A DNA stretch of 64,000 nt from Jiella flava (GTDB lineage: Bacteria > Pseudomonadota > Alphaproteobacteria > Rhizobiales > Rhizobiaceae), in NCBI RefSeq assembly GCF_017349315.1, contig NZ_JAFMPP010000003.1, positions 186,001-250,000 on the forward strand, read 5' to 3'. The translations under genes were made by a program, and so were the position numbers. Shown in pieces: positions 8,335 to 16,122 of this stretch (the stretch's first letter is position 1; each line of letters starts with the position of its first letter). The notes beneath the pieces were generated by a model. The model was not told the DNA's origin. It saw only the letters and a list, made by a program, of their open reading frames with translations, and did no database searches.

Positions 8335-8943
8335 ATGGGCGCGATTCGATCGGCGGCGGCGGTGGTGGCGATCGGGCTTGGCGCGGCCCTGCCGGCGATC
8401 GCGGCCAGTCCGGCCAAACCCGTACCCGGCAACGCTGCCGCCCCTGAGGCGATCGGGCATCCACCGGAACCGGCCGGCTATCGCATGGACCATTACCGCG
8501 CGCCGGTGCCCGCGACACTTGCGGGTGGGACCGTGGTCGACACCGCCGCGGCGGTGCATCTGCACGATCAGGGCGTGCCCTTTATCGACGTTCTGCCGCG
8601 CGCGCCGCGGCCGAAGAACCTGCCGAAAGGCACAATCTGGCGGCCGGAGCCGCGCCAGGACATTCCCGGCTCGATCTGGCTGGTCGACACCGGCTACGGC
8701 GAACTTGCGCCGGTGATGCAGCGCTATTTTCTTGACGGCGTTGCCAAAGCGACCATGGGCGACAAGGCGGCACCGGTCCTCTTCTACTGCAAGCCCGACT
8801 GCTGGATGAGCTACAATGCCGCCAAGCGGGCGATCGCCGCCGGCTATGCCTCGGTCTATTGGTATCCGGAGGGCGCCGACGGCTGGAAACAATCCGGCCG
8901 CCCGCTGGAAAAGCGCGAGCCCGAGCCCCGCCCGGACGAATAG
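8335..8943 (+). CDS. PQQ-dependent catabolism-associated rhodanese-like protein (CxxxCW motif)
   Basis: A 202-residue exported protein. After a signal peptide (about residues 1-24) it has a rhodanese-like fold with the loop FYCKPDCWMSYN, the Cys-x3-Cys-Trp signature of the family found beside PQQ dehydrogenases. One Cys sits where rhodanese carries its persulfide Cys. The function is unknown; a thiol-disulfide or sulfur-transfer role with the SoxYZ-like carrier is an inference. ATG 8335 gives a clean signal peptide but has a poor ribosome-binding site; an in-frame GTG at 8254 directly after xoxJ would add 27 residues. It is the last gene of the xox locus. Confidence 0.85.
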   Translation: MGAIRSAAAVVAIGLGAALPAIAASPAKPVPGNAAAPEAIGHPPEPAGYRMDHYRAPVPATLAGGTVVDTAAAVHLHDQGVPFIDVLPRAPRPKNLPKGTIWRPEPRQDIPGSIWLVDTGYGELAPVMQRYFLDGVAKATMGDKAAPVLFYCKPDCWMSYNAAKRAIAAGYASVYWYPEGADGWKQSGRPLEKREPEPRPDE

Positions 8944-9031
8944 CGGCCGGCTGGCCTCCTCTGCGCCGAAGCCTCCCTTTGCTGGCAACTGCCGCTGGTT
9001 GATGGTGGCGCCGATCCTGCGCGGCGTCGTC

Positions 9032-9056
9032 GCCCGCGGCGTTGGCGTCCGCGGGC
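9032..9056 (+). terminator. possible terminator after the xox operon
   Basis: An 8-bp perfect inverted repeat (GCCCGCGG at 9032-9039 and CCGCGGGC at 9049-9056) with a 9-base loop lies 90 bp after the CxxxCW gene. A weak T/C stretch follows. The stem is strong but there is no clear T run, so the call is tentative. Confidence 0.4.
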
Positions 9057-9114
9057 CTCTTGCTCCGTGATCGGCGTTGGCAAGGCCATTTGCCGACCGG
9101 CTGCGGCTAAATTT

Positions 9115-9130
9115 TTGACCAAACGATAAA
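9115..9130. promoter_or_regulatory. candidate RutR operator upstream of preT
   Basis: The 16-bp segment begins with a perfect TTGACCA half-site, as in the known RutR consensus TTGACCA-N2-TGGTCAA. The second half matches 4 of 7 positions. It sits in the AT-rich block about 130 bp before the preT start and is a weaker relative of the site at 16048. A further TTGAC occurs at about 9134. Confidence 0.5.
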
Positions 9131-9258
9131 AAATTTGACGGGCGCGAAAAATAGAATCATTCTGCTTTGCGTGTCCGGCGCCGCGCGGGCTCCAGGTGGG
9201 ATGATCCCATCGCCGCGACGGGCGTCGAGCACGGGCCAGACAAGGGGGAATGATCGCC

Positions 9259-10635
9259 ATGACCGACCCGCTGCCGCGCCGCGCCGATATCGCGCCCGGC
9301 CGATTGCCGGCCGAAACGCTGGCCGAAAACTTTTCCGATCTGCATCCGGCGCTCGACGCTCATGACGTGCGGGTCGAGGCCGATCGCTGCTACTTCTGCT
9401 ACGACCCGCCCTGCATGCAGGCCTGCCCGACGTCGATCGACATTCCGCAGTTCATTCGCGAGATCCAGACCGGCAATGCGATCGGGGCCGGTAAGACGAT
9501 CCTCTCGGCCAATATCTTGGGCGGCATGTGCGCCAGGGTCTGCCCGACCGAGACGCTGTGCGAGGAGGTCTGCGTGCGCGAGACCGCCGAGGGCAAGCCG
9601 GTGCAGATCGGGCTGTTGCAGCGGCATGCGACCGATCAGGTGATGGCGACGGGTGTCCATCCCTTCCGTCGCGCGGCGCCGACCGGCCGCCGCATCGCCG
9701 TCGTCGGGGCCGGGCCGGCGGGGCTCTCCTGCGCCCATCGGCTGGCGATGCTCGGTCACGAGGTGACGATCTTCGACGCCCAGGACAAGCCCGGCGGGCT
9801 GAACGAATTTGGCATCGCCGCCTATAAGGCGACGGACGATTTTGCCCGGCGCGAGGTCGAATTTCTTTTAGCGATCGGCGGCATTGTCGTTGAAACCGGC
9901 AAGGTGCTCGGCCGCGACATTTATCTTGCCGGGCTTTGTCAGAATTTCGATGCGGTCTTCCTCGGCCTCGGCCTGGCCGGCGTCAACGCCCTGAACGTCG
10001 AAGGCGAGATGGCGAGCGGATCCCATGACGCCGTGGCCTGGATCGCCGGGCTGCGCCAGACTGACGATCTCGCTCGTTTGCCGATCGGCCGGCGCGTGGT
10101 GGTGATCGGCGGCGGGATGACGGCGATCGACGCGGGCGTGCAGGCCAAAGCGCTTGGCGCCGAGGAGGTGACGATCGCCTATCGCCGCGGCCGCGAGGCG
10201 ATGAATGCGTCGCCCTACGAGCAGGAGATCGCGGCAACGCGCGGTGTGCATCTCCGGTTCAATCTGCAGCCCCAGCGGCTGCTCGCCGAGGACGGCGCAA
10301 TCGTCGGCCTTGAACTTGAACGCACTGCCAGCGTCGACGGCCGTCTGACGTCGACCGGCGAGAGCGTGACGATCGCGGCCGACCAAGTGTTCAAGGCGAT
10401 CGGCCAGAGCTTCATACCCGCCGGGCTGGGCGGCGGCGACGCCGAGATTGCGCTCGAAGGCGGCCGGATCCAGGTCGACGCCGAGCGCCGGACCTCACAT
10501 CCGGGCGTGTGGGCAGGCGGCGACTGCGTGGCCGGCGGCGAAGATCTGACGGTCGTCGCGGTGGAGGACGGCAAGGTCGCGGCGATGAGCATCCACGCGG
10601 CGCTGACGGCGCTGGACAAGGTGGCGGCAGAGTAG
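9259..10635 (+). CDS. preT: NAD-dependent dihydropyrimidine dehydrogenase, subunit PreT
   Basis: A 458-residue flavoprotein that forms the electron-input subunit of bacterial dihydropyrimidine dehydrogenase (uracil or thymine to the dihydro form with NADH). N-terminal Fe-S Cys clusters are visible: CYFCYDPPCMQACP and CARVCPTETLCEEVC. Then come an FAD site (VVGAGPAGLSCAHRL) and an NAD site (VVIGGGMTAIDAG), as in glutamate synthase small-subunit relatives, and the late FAD motif WAGGDC. ATG 9259 is chosen because aaggggga lies about 8 bases upstream; ATG 9250 is too close to it. Its partner preA follows 600 bp downstream, separated by the antisense hicBA remnant. Regulation by RutR is likely from the site at 9115. 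Confidence 0.93.
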   Translation: MTDPLPRRADIAPGRLPAETLAENFSDLHPALDAHDVRVEADRCYFCYDPPCMQACPTSIDIPQFIREIQTGNAIGAGKTILSANILGGMCARVCPTETLCEEVCVRETAEGKPVQIGLLQRHATDQVMATGVHPFRRAAPTGRRIAVVGAGPAGLSCAHRLAMLGHEVTIFDAQDKPGGLNEFGIAAYKATDDFARREVEFLLAIGGIVVETGKVLGRDIYLAGLCQNFDAVFLGLGLAGVNALNVEGEMASGSHDAVAWIAGLRQTDDLARLPIGRRVVVIGGGMTAIDAGVQAKALGAEEVTIAYRRGREAMNASPYEQEIAATRGVHLRFNLQPQRLLAEDGAIVGLELERTASVDGRLTSTGESVTIAADQVFKAIGQSFIPAGLGGGDAEIALEGGRIQVDAERRTSHPGVWAGGDCVAGGEDLTVVAVEDGKVAAMSIHAALTALDKVAAE

Positions 10636-10930
10636 CCAAGGCGGCGGGAGGAGAGGGCGGCCGCGCTGCGCCGTCTCGTCGGGCGTCACTGAGGAGACGG
10701 AACAATTCGTCCGCTGAAAGGCCTGCCTGTTTGATGATGCTGGCGAGGGTGGCTTTGGGAAGATCCTTGTTGCCGTGGACCGGGACGCTGACTGCGGTTT
10801 TCGGCTTGGTGGGATGGAGCAAGATGTCATGGCTGCCGTGAACGCGGGTCAGAACGAAGCCGGCCTTTTCGAGAGCGCGAACGACGTCTCGTCCAGAAAC
10901 GGCTGGGAGCAGCCGCGGCGAGATGCTCAG
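10412..10930 (-). pseudogene. decayed HicA-type toxin gene with abnormal start and run-on C-terminus
   Basis: The frame on the minus strand contains a clear HicA (YcfA-like mRNA interferase) core: SGRDVVRALEKAGF, then the catalytic-His region TRVHGSHDILLHP, then VSVPVHGNKDLPKATLASII and a C-terminal ADELFRLL. The core spans about 10682-10924. Two things are wrong. No ATG, GTG or TTG precedes the core in frame; only CTG at 10930 or the ATC at 10924 would serve. After the normal C-terminus (LLSDA) the frame runs on for about 90 low-complexity Arg/Pro residues, antisense to the end of preT, and stops only at 10412. The region begins at the stop codon of the hicB-like gene. I judge it a decaying or non-standard toxin gene. 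Confidence 0.65.
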
Positions 10931-11157
10931 GCCGCGACCGTCAAATGAGCGATCTGGGTCTCGGCGTCGGCGGAAATATCCCGGCCTTGTTCTTTGTAAA
11001 GGGCAAGAACGCCTTCGATGGCCTCACGCGCATGGGCCATCGCTTCGTCGATGGTGGCGCCCGAGGTGACGACCTCGGGCAAAGCCGGCACCAGGACGGT
11101 GAAGCCGACCTCCGGCTCGGGTTGCAGCGTGATCGTCAAGCGATGCTCCTCAGCCAC
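10927..11157 (-). CDS. HicB-family antitoxin
   Basis: A 76-residue protein of the short HicB type: an initial beta-strand pair (LTITLQPEPEVGFTVLVPALPEVVTSG) followed by the typical helix TIDEAMAHAREAIEGVLALYKEQG. It lacks a separate DNA-binding domain, which is common in short HicB proteins. The start is GTG at 11157. The hicA-like frame follows directly and overlaps its stop, an antitoxin-then-toxin order. The module lies antisense between preT and preA. The antitoxin looks intact although the toxin appears damaged. Confidence 0.8.
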   Translation of the reverse strand: MAEEHRLTITLQPEPEVGFTVLVPALPEVVTSGATIDEAMAHAREAIEGVLALYKEQGRDISADAETQIAHLTVAA

Positions 11158-11237
11158 GGCCGAATGGCTCTCTTGCTTGTCCGCGGGGCGCGCCGCACCG
11201 CCTGTTTTCTCGCCTCAAAATAGAAGGACTATCGCCG

Positions 11238-12581
11238 ATGGCCGACCTCTCGACAAGCTTTCTCGGCATTGCCTCCCCGAACCCGTTCTGGCTGGCTTCG
11301 GCCCCGCCGACCGATAAGGAATACAACGTCCAGCGCGCCTTCGAGGCCGGATGGGGCGGGGTGGTGTGGAAGACGCTGGGTGAGGATCCGCCGGTGGTCA
11401 ATGTCAACGGCCCGCGCTACGGCGCGATCCACGGGCCGGATCGGCGGCTGATCGGCCTCAACAATATCGAGCTGATCACCGACCGCGCCCTTCATACCAA
11501 TCTGGAGGAGATTGCGAGGGTCAAGCGCAATTGGCCCGACCGGGCGATGATCGTCTCGCTGATGGTGCCCTGCGAGGAGGCGCCCTGGCAGAAGATCCTG
11601 GGACTGGTCGAGCAAACCGGCGCCGACGGGGTGGAGCTGAATTTCGGCTGTCCGCACGGCATGAGCGAGCGGGGCATGGGCTCGGCCGTCGGCCAGGTGC
11701 CGGACTATATCGAGATGGTTGCCCGCTGGTGCAAACAGCACTCGAAGCTGCCGGTGATCGTCAAGCTGACGCCGAACATCACCGACATCCGCTATCCGGC
11801 TCGCGCCGCCAAGGCGGGCGGGGCCGACGCCGTCTCGCTGATCAACACCGTGTCGTCGATTATGTCGATCGACCTCGACAATTTCGCCCCGACCCCGACT
11901 ATCGACGGCAAGGGCTCGCATGGCGGCATGTGCGGGCCGGCGGTAAAACCGATGGCGCTGAACATGGTCGCCGAGATCGCCCGCGATCCGGCAACCGCCG
12001 GTATGCCGATCTCCGGCATCGGGGGCATCACCACCTGGCGCGACGCGGCTGAATTCATTGCGCTTGGCTGCGGCACGGTGCAGGTCTGCACCGCCGCCAT
12101 GACCTACGGCTTCAAGGTGGTCCAGGAGATGGTCTCCGGCCTGTCCGAATGGATGGACGAAAAGGGCTATGCCGGCATCGAGGATTTTCGCGGACGGGCG
12201 GTGCCCAACGTTACCGATTGGCAGTATCTCAATCTCAACTATGTCACCAAGGCGCGGATCGCTCAGGACAAGTGCATTTCCTGCGGGCGCTGCCACATCG
12301 CCTGTGAGGATACCTCTCACCAGGCGATCACCCGCGAAGTTGACGGCGTTCGCCGCTTCGAGGTGATCGATGCGGAATGCGTCGGCTGCAATCTCTGCGT
12401 CAATGTCTGCCCGATCGAGGATTGCATCACCATGGAGCGCATCGCCGGCGTCGATCCGCGCACCGGCAAGCCGATCCCCGACATCTATGGCAATTGGACG
12501 GCCCATCCGAACAATCTAATGGCGACGGAAAAGCGTCCGCATGTGCCCGGGCCGGTGACGATGCCGGATGCGGCCGAATAG
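11238..12581 (+). CDS. preA: NAD-dependent dihydropyrimidine dehydrogenase, catalytic subunit PreA
   Basis: A 447-residue protein with an FMN TIM barrel of the dihydroorotate-dehydrogenase type and a C-terminal two-cluster ferredoxin domain. The catalytic Cys lies in FGCPHGMSERGMG, as in dihydropyrimidine dehydrogenase. Glycine-rich phosphate-binding loops follow (SGIGGITTWRDA). The Fe-S ligands are CISCGRCHIAC and CVGCNLCVNVCP. With PreT it reduces uracil or thymine, the first step of the reductive pathway. Start ATG 11238 has agaagga upstream. It is separated from preT by the antisense hicBA remnant, so it may have its own promoter. Confidence 0.95.
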   Translation: MADLSTSFLGIASPNPFWLASAPPTDKEYNVQRAFEAGWGGVVWKTLGEDPPVVNVNGPRYGAIHGPDRRLIGLNNIELITDRALHTNLEEIARVKRNWPDRAMIVSLMVPCEEAPWQKILGLVEQTGADGVELNFGCPHGMSERGMGSAVGQVPDYIEMVARWCKQHSKLPVIVKLTPNITDIRYPARAAKAGGADAVSLINTVSSIMSIDLDNFAPTPTIDGKGSHGGMCGPAVKPMALNMVAEIARDPATAGMPISGIGGITTWRDAAEFIALGCGTVQVCTAAMTYGFKVVQEMVSGLSEWMDEKGYAGIEDFRGRAVPNVTDWQYLNLNYVTKARIAQDKCISCGRCHIACEDTSHQAITREVDGVRRFEVIDAECVGCNLCVNVCPIEDCITMERIAGVDPRTGKPIPDIYGNWTAHPNNLMATEKRPHVPGPVTMPDAAE

Positions 12582-12840
12582 CGGATCGACGCGCGAGGCT
12601 CCCCGAGCACCGTACGGCTGGCGCCGCTGCATTCGGGCCGCGCGGAGAAGACGCGCCCGCATTTTCCGCCCGACCCGCGGTGATGCAGCGCGACTCATCC
12701 CATCCGTGTCGATGATGATGACCTAAATTTGTGCTTTGTAACTGCAGAGTAACTTTAGGACGGCATGCTTGGTGGTCGTCGGCCATTTTTATGGCCCGAT
12801 GTCGTTCGTCCAGGAGTTGTTCTTCCATGAGTTGCGCTGC

Positions 12841-15288
12841 ATGTCGATCAAGATAAGGCTCATCGTCGGGTGCCTGCTGTTTGCCGGCCTCGCGATTGCG
12901 TTTGGTGTTTTGTCGTTCCAGGACCAGCGCAACACGGTTGAACAGTTGACCACCTTCGTCTCCGAAGGCGTCGAGCCGCTTGACCGGATCCAGAGCAGCT
13001 TGGCGAGCATCAACGAGACCCGCAGTCGATTGGCCAGCGATGTCATGCTGCAGGGCGACTTGGCGCGCCGCGAGGCGCTGAGCGGCCGGGATCTCGAAGA
13101 GGTACTGACGGTCGTCGCCGGGGTCCGAAGAAACGTCGCGACGGTGCTCGACACGGGGATCCCGGACAGCGCCAAGTCGGCGCTGCGCGATATCGTCTAT
13201 TCGCTCGGCCTGATCGAGACCGGCTATGCGTCGGTGTCGAAACCGACCGTGGTGCGGGAGATGGAGAAGATCGCCCTCGGTCTCGAAACCGCACAGCGCA
13301 TCATCCGCTCCGACATCGATGAACGTGGCGCAGCCGCCAAGCACAGTGTGGAAAGCAACGCCATGCGCGGCTGGACCGGCCTTGGCGCGGTGGTCTTTGC
13401 CATGCTCGCGCTGTTGGTGCTCCTCATCCGCTCGGTCTCGACGCCGCTGAAGCGCATGACCGCGACGGCGCGGGCGCTGGTCGCCGACGAGGACGATATC
13501 AAGATCAACCCGATCGGGCCGAAGGAGATCCGCGAAGCCATCCTGGCGCTCGCCGAAATGCAAGATCGCTGTCAGTTCTTGAAGACCGATCTCGACGCCA
13601 AGACCAACATGCTGTCGGATCAGATCGCGGCTCAGCAGAGCCAGCTGCAGGCCGCTCTCGACAATATGACCCAGGGGCTTTGCATGCTCGATGGTCAACG
13701 CCGGCTGCTGTTGTCGAACGGCGTCTTCGATGCGTGCTTCGGCGCCTTTGATATCCTGACGCCGGCCAAAAAGTTCTTCTCCGATCCCAATTTGACAAGC
13801 GCGCTGCGCGACAACGAAACCGATTCCCAGCAGATGGTGATGCCCGATGGGACGATTTTCGAGGTAAAGCGCCGCGGCATGTCGGGCAAAGGCCTGCTGA
13901 TCACCTTCGAGGATATCACCGAACGCGATCGGATCTCCAAGCGGCTGAAGCATCTGGCCGGTCACGATGGGCTGACCGATCTGCCCAATCGCCGTCAATT
14001 CGGCGACGAACTCGACGGAATCCTGAAGACCACCCGTAAGCCGTTCAGCGTCGTCGTGGTCGACATTCGAAACTTCAAGTCGATCAACGACACCTACGGT
14101 CACCAGATCGGCGACGCCTTGTTGAAATCTTGCGGTGACAGGCTGGCCGGGCTGGCCGACGCCAGAGGCAGCGTGGCGCGTCTTGGCGGCGACGAATTTG
14201 CCTTGATCGCGCCGCAGGCCAGAAATCGCTCGGAGGCCGAGGCGCTTGGCGCGGCCATCGTCGCCGAATTCGCCAAGCCGCTCAATCTCGACGAACGGCG
14301 CATTCTCGCCGCGGTGAGCGTCGGTATCGTCGTTCACGATCCCGCCAATGCCGACTCCACGGACATCAACGCCGACATCATGCTGCAGAACTGCGATCTG
14401 GCGCTCTACAAGGCCAAGGATGATCGCAGCGGCAGCGGCAGCGCGCGGGTGTTCGAGCCGGAACTGCGGGCCAAGCTCAAGCAGCGCCGCGAGATGGAAC
14501 TCGACCTCAAGGCGGCGCTCGATGCCGAGCAGTTCGAGCTCTACTATCAGCCTTTCGTCAACATGGCAGACAAGCGGGTCAGCGGCTTCGAGGCGCTGTT
14601 GCGCTGGCAGCATCCGGAAAAGGGGATGATCCCGCCGAACGATTTCATTCCGCTGGCCGAAGAAGCCGGACTGATCGAGCGGCTGGGCGTCTGGTGCCTG
14701 GAAGCGGCCTGCACCGAAGCGGTGAGCTGGCCCGATCAGATGGTTGTTTCGGTCAATTTATCGCCGCTGCAGTTCAAGAGCCCGACGCTGTTGGACGACA
14801 TCGACGGCGCGCTGAGAAGATCCGGGCTGGCGGCGAATCGCTTGCAGATCGAGGTGACCGAGTCGCTGTTCATCGACGAAAGCGACAGTGTGCTGCAGAT
14901 CCTCAATCAGTTCCGCTCGCGCGGGCTCACGGTCTCGATGGACGATTTCGGCACCGGCTATTCCTCGCTCGGCTATCTCAGTCGCTTCCCCTTCGACAAG
15001 ATCAAGATCGATCAGTCCTTCATCCGCAACATGGCCCGCCAGGAAAACATCGCCATCGTGCGCGCCGTGATCGGGCTGTCGAAGGCGCTCGACATGCAGG
15101 TGATCGCGGAAGGCATCGAGACCCGCGAGCAGATGGAAGCGCTGTTTGCTGAGGGTTGCCGCGACATGCAGGGCTATTTCTTCTCAAGGCCACAGCCGAA
15201 GAGCGAACTCGCTCAGATCATTGCCGAGATCACCAGACGATGGTCCGACGATCTTGAGATGCCCGGGCCGGAAACGCTGGCGGCCTGA
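12841..15288 (+). CDS. membrane-bound GGDEF-EAL cyclic-di-GMP signalling protein
   Basis: About 815 residues. A first membrane segment (residues about 3-25), a periplasmic helical sensor region and a second membrane segment (GLGAVVFAMLALLVLLI) are followed by a HAMP linker, a PAS-like domain with FEDITERDR, a GGDEF domain with intact RLGGDEFALI, and an EAL domain with intact EALLRW and DDFGTGYSSL. Both catalytic signatures are present, so it could make and break cyclic-di-GMP. The start is uncertain: ATG 12841 puts the membrane segment at the N-terminus; ATG 12799 and a start at 12769 are in frame. The gene interrupts the pyrimidine cluster and has no evident link to it. The 259 bases before 12841 hold no other gene. 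Confidence 0.9.
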   Translation: MSIKIRLIVGCLLFAGLAIAFGVLSFQDQRNTVEQLTTFVSEGVEPLDRIQSSLASINETRSRLASDVMLQGDLARREALSGRDLEEVLTVVAGVRRNVATVLDTGIPDSAKSALRDIVYSLGLIETGYASVSKPTVVREMEKIALGLETAQRIIRSDIDERGAAAKHSVESNAMRGWTGLGAVVFAMLALLVLLIRSVSTPLKRMTATARALVADEDDIKINPIGPKEIREAILALAEMQDRCQFLKTDLDAKTNMLSDQIAAQQSQLQAALDNMTQGLCMLDGQRRLLLSNGVFDACFGAFDILTPAKKFFSDPNLTSALRDNETDSQQMVMPDGTIFEVKRRGMSGKGLLITFEDITERDRISKRLKHLAGHDGLTDLPNRRQFGDELDGILKTTRKPFSVVVVDIRNFKSINDTYGHQIGDALLKSCGDRLAGLADARGSVARLGGDEFALIAPQARNRSEAEALGAAIVAEFAKPLNLDERRILAAVSVGIVVHDPANADSTDINADIMLQNCDLALYKAKDDRSGSGSARVFEPELRAKLKQRREMELDLKAALDAEQFELYYQPFVNMADKRVSGFEALLRWQHPEKGMIPPNDFIPLAEEAGLIERLGVWCLEAACTEAVSWPDQMVVSVNLSPLQFKSPTLLDDIDGALRRSGLAANRLQIEVTESLFIDESDSVLQILNQFRSRGLTVSMDDFGTGYSSLGYLSRFPFDKIKIDQSFIRNMARQENIAIVRAVIGLSKALDMQVIAEGIETREQMEALFAEGCRDMQGYFFSRPQPKSELAQIIAEITRRWSDDLEMPGPETLAA

Positions 15289-15299
15289 CGCGCGACGGA

Positions 15300-15971
15300 T
15301 CAGCCGCGCGGCCGGATGCCGTTGAGAACGATGGTCAAAACCGCTTGGGCCGTCTGCTCGCGAAAGCCGGGCTGGTCGATCTGGCTGCCGAGAACGGCCC
15401 GGATCTGCACGTCGAAATCGGCGTAATGCTGGGTGACCGCCCAGACGGTGAAGATCAGATGGGTCGGATCGACCGGAGCGAGCCGGCCTTCGGCGACCCA
15501 GCGGCGAATGACCCCGGCCTTCTCGTGGACGAGCTGGCGCAGCCTCGTTTTCAAAAAATCGCCGATCACCGGAGCGCCGGCGAGGATCTCGTTGGCGAAG
15601 AGCCGGGAGGCCGCCGGATTTTCCGCCGACATCTTCAATTTCAGCGTGATGTAGCGCCGCAGTTCCTCGATCGGATCGCCCTGCGGATCGATCGCGCTCA
15701 GCGGCGTCAGCCAGTCGTCGAGCGTGTGCTCCAGCACCGCCCGGTAGATGTCTTGCTTGCGGCGGAAGTAATAGAGCAGATTGGGCTTCGACATCTCTGC
15801 CTTGGCGGCGATCTGATCCACCGTCGAGCCGCGAAAGCCGTGCACCGCGAAGACTGCGATCGCAGCGTCGAGAATGATTTCCCGGTTGATCGTCTGGATC
15901 CGCGTCGATTGACGGTTGCTGTCGCGATCCGCCTTGCTCGCATAGGCCTTGGCGTCCAAGACTGCCCCCAT
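15300..15971 (-). CDS. rutR: TetR-family pyrimidine regulator RutR
   Basis: A 223-residue TetR-type repressor closely resembling RutR. The helix-turn-helix is STVDQIAAKAEMSKPNLLYYF; the ligand domain has the RutR-like pieces WLTPLSAI, NPAASRLFANEILAGAP, HLIFTVWAVTQHYADF and the C-terminal NGIRPRG. In E. coli RutR binds uracil and regulates pyrimidine genes. ATG 15971 gives the usual length; a TTG start at 16055 would place the gene inside its own operator. It is divergent from the aminotransferase gene, with an almost perfect RutR box between them. Confidence 0.9.
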   Translation of the reverse strand: MGAVLDAKAYASKADRDSNRQSTRIQTINREIILDAAIAVFAVHGFRGSTVDQIAAKAEMSKPNLLYYFRRKQDIYRAVLEHTLDDWLTPLSAIDPQGDPIEELRRYITLKLKMSAENPAASRLFANEILAGAPVIGDFLKTRLRQLVHEKAGVIRRWVAEGRLAPVDPTHLIFTVWAVTQHYADFDVQIRAVLGSQIDQPGFREQTAQAVLTIVLNGIRPRG

Positions 15972-16047
15972 TTGGCGCGCTGTGATGTTGGTCCGCCGTC
16001 GCGGTGATAGCGCTTGACCGTCTTCAGCTTCGCTTCTAGCCTCTAAT

Positions 16048-16063
16048 TTGACCAAATAGTCAA
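16048..16063. promoter_or_regulatory. RutR operator between rutR and the aminotransferase gene
   Basis: The 16-bp site TTGACCA-AA-TAGTCAA matches the RutR consensus TTGACCA-N2-TGGTCAA at 13 of 14 defined positions. It lies 77 bp upstream of the rutR start and 60 bp upstream of the aminotransferase start, so it is well placed to control both, including autoregulation. Confidence 0.85.
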
Positions 16064-16122
16064 GAATCTGGCCGGGCGCGTGACGCCAAGGTCCTGATCA
16101 GCGCAGGGAAAGGCGCCAGGCG

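Larger units (their letters stand above)
8944..9258. other. 315-bp intergenic region before preT
   Basis: No gene is seen here. The first half is GC-rich and holds the hairpin at 9032-9056. From about 9108 to 9155 the sequence turns AT-rich and contains the probable RutR site at 9115-9130. A 6-bp inverted repeat around one base (TGGGAT, G, ATCCCA at 9197-9209) lies between that site and the preT start. This is the likely promoter region of the pyrimidine-degradation genes. Confidence 0.5.

Noticed and set aside
6519-8432. 637-residue open frame on the minus strand opposite xoxG and xoxJ
   Set aside because: Same compositional artefact; the plus-strand genes have clear motifs.
9077-9092. TGGCA...TTTGC resembling a sigma-54 promoter before preT
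   Set aside because: The GG and GC elements are 13 bases apart instead of the required 12.
12427-14613. 728-residue open frame opposite the GGDEF-EAL gene
   Set aside because: The plus strand carries intact catalytic motifs; the antisense frame has none.
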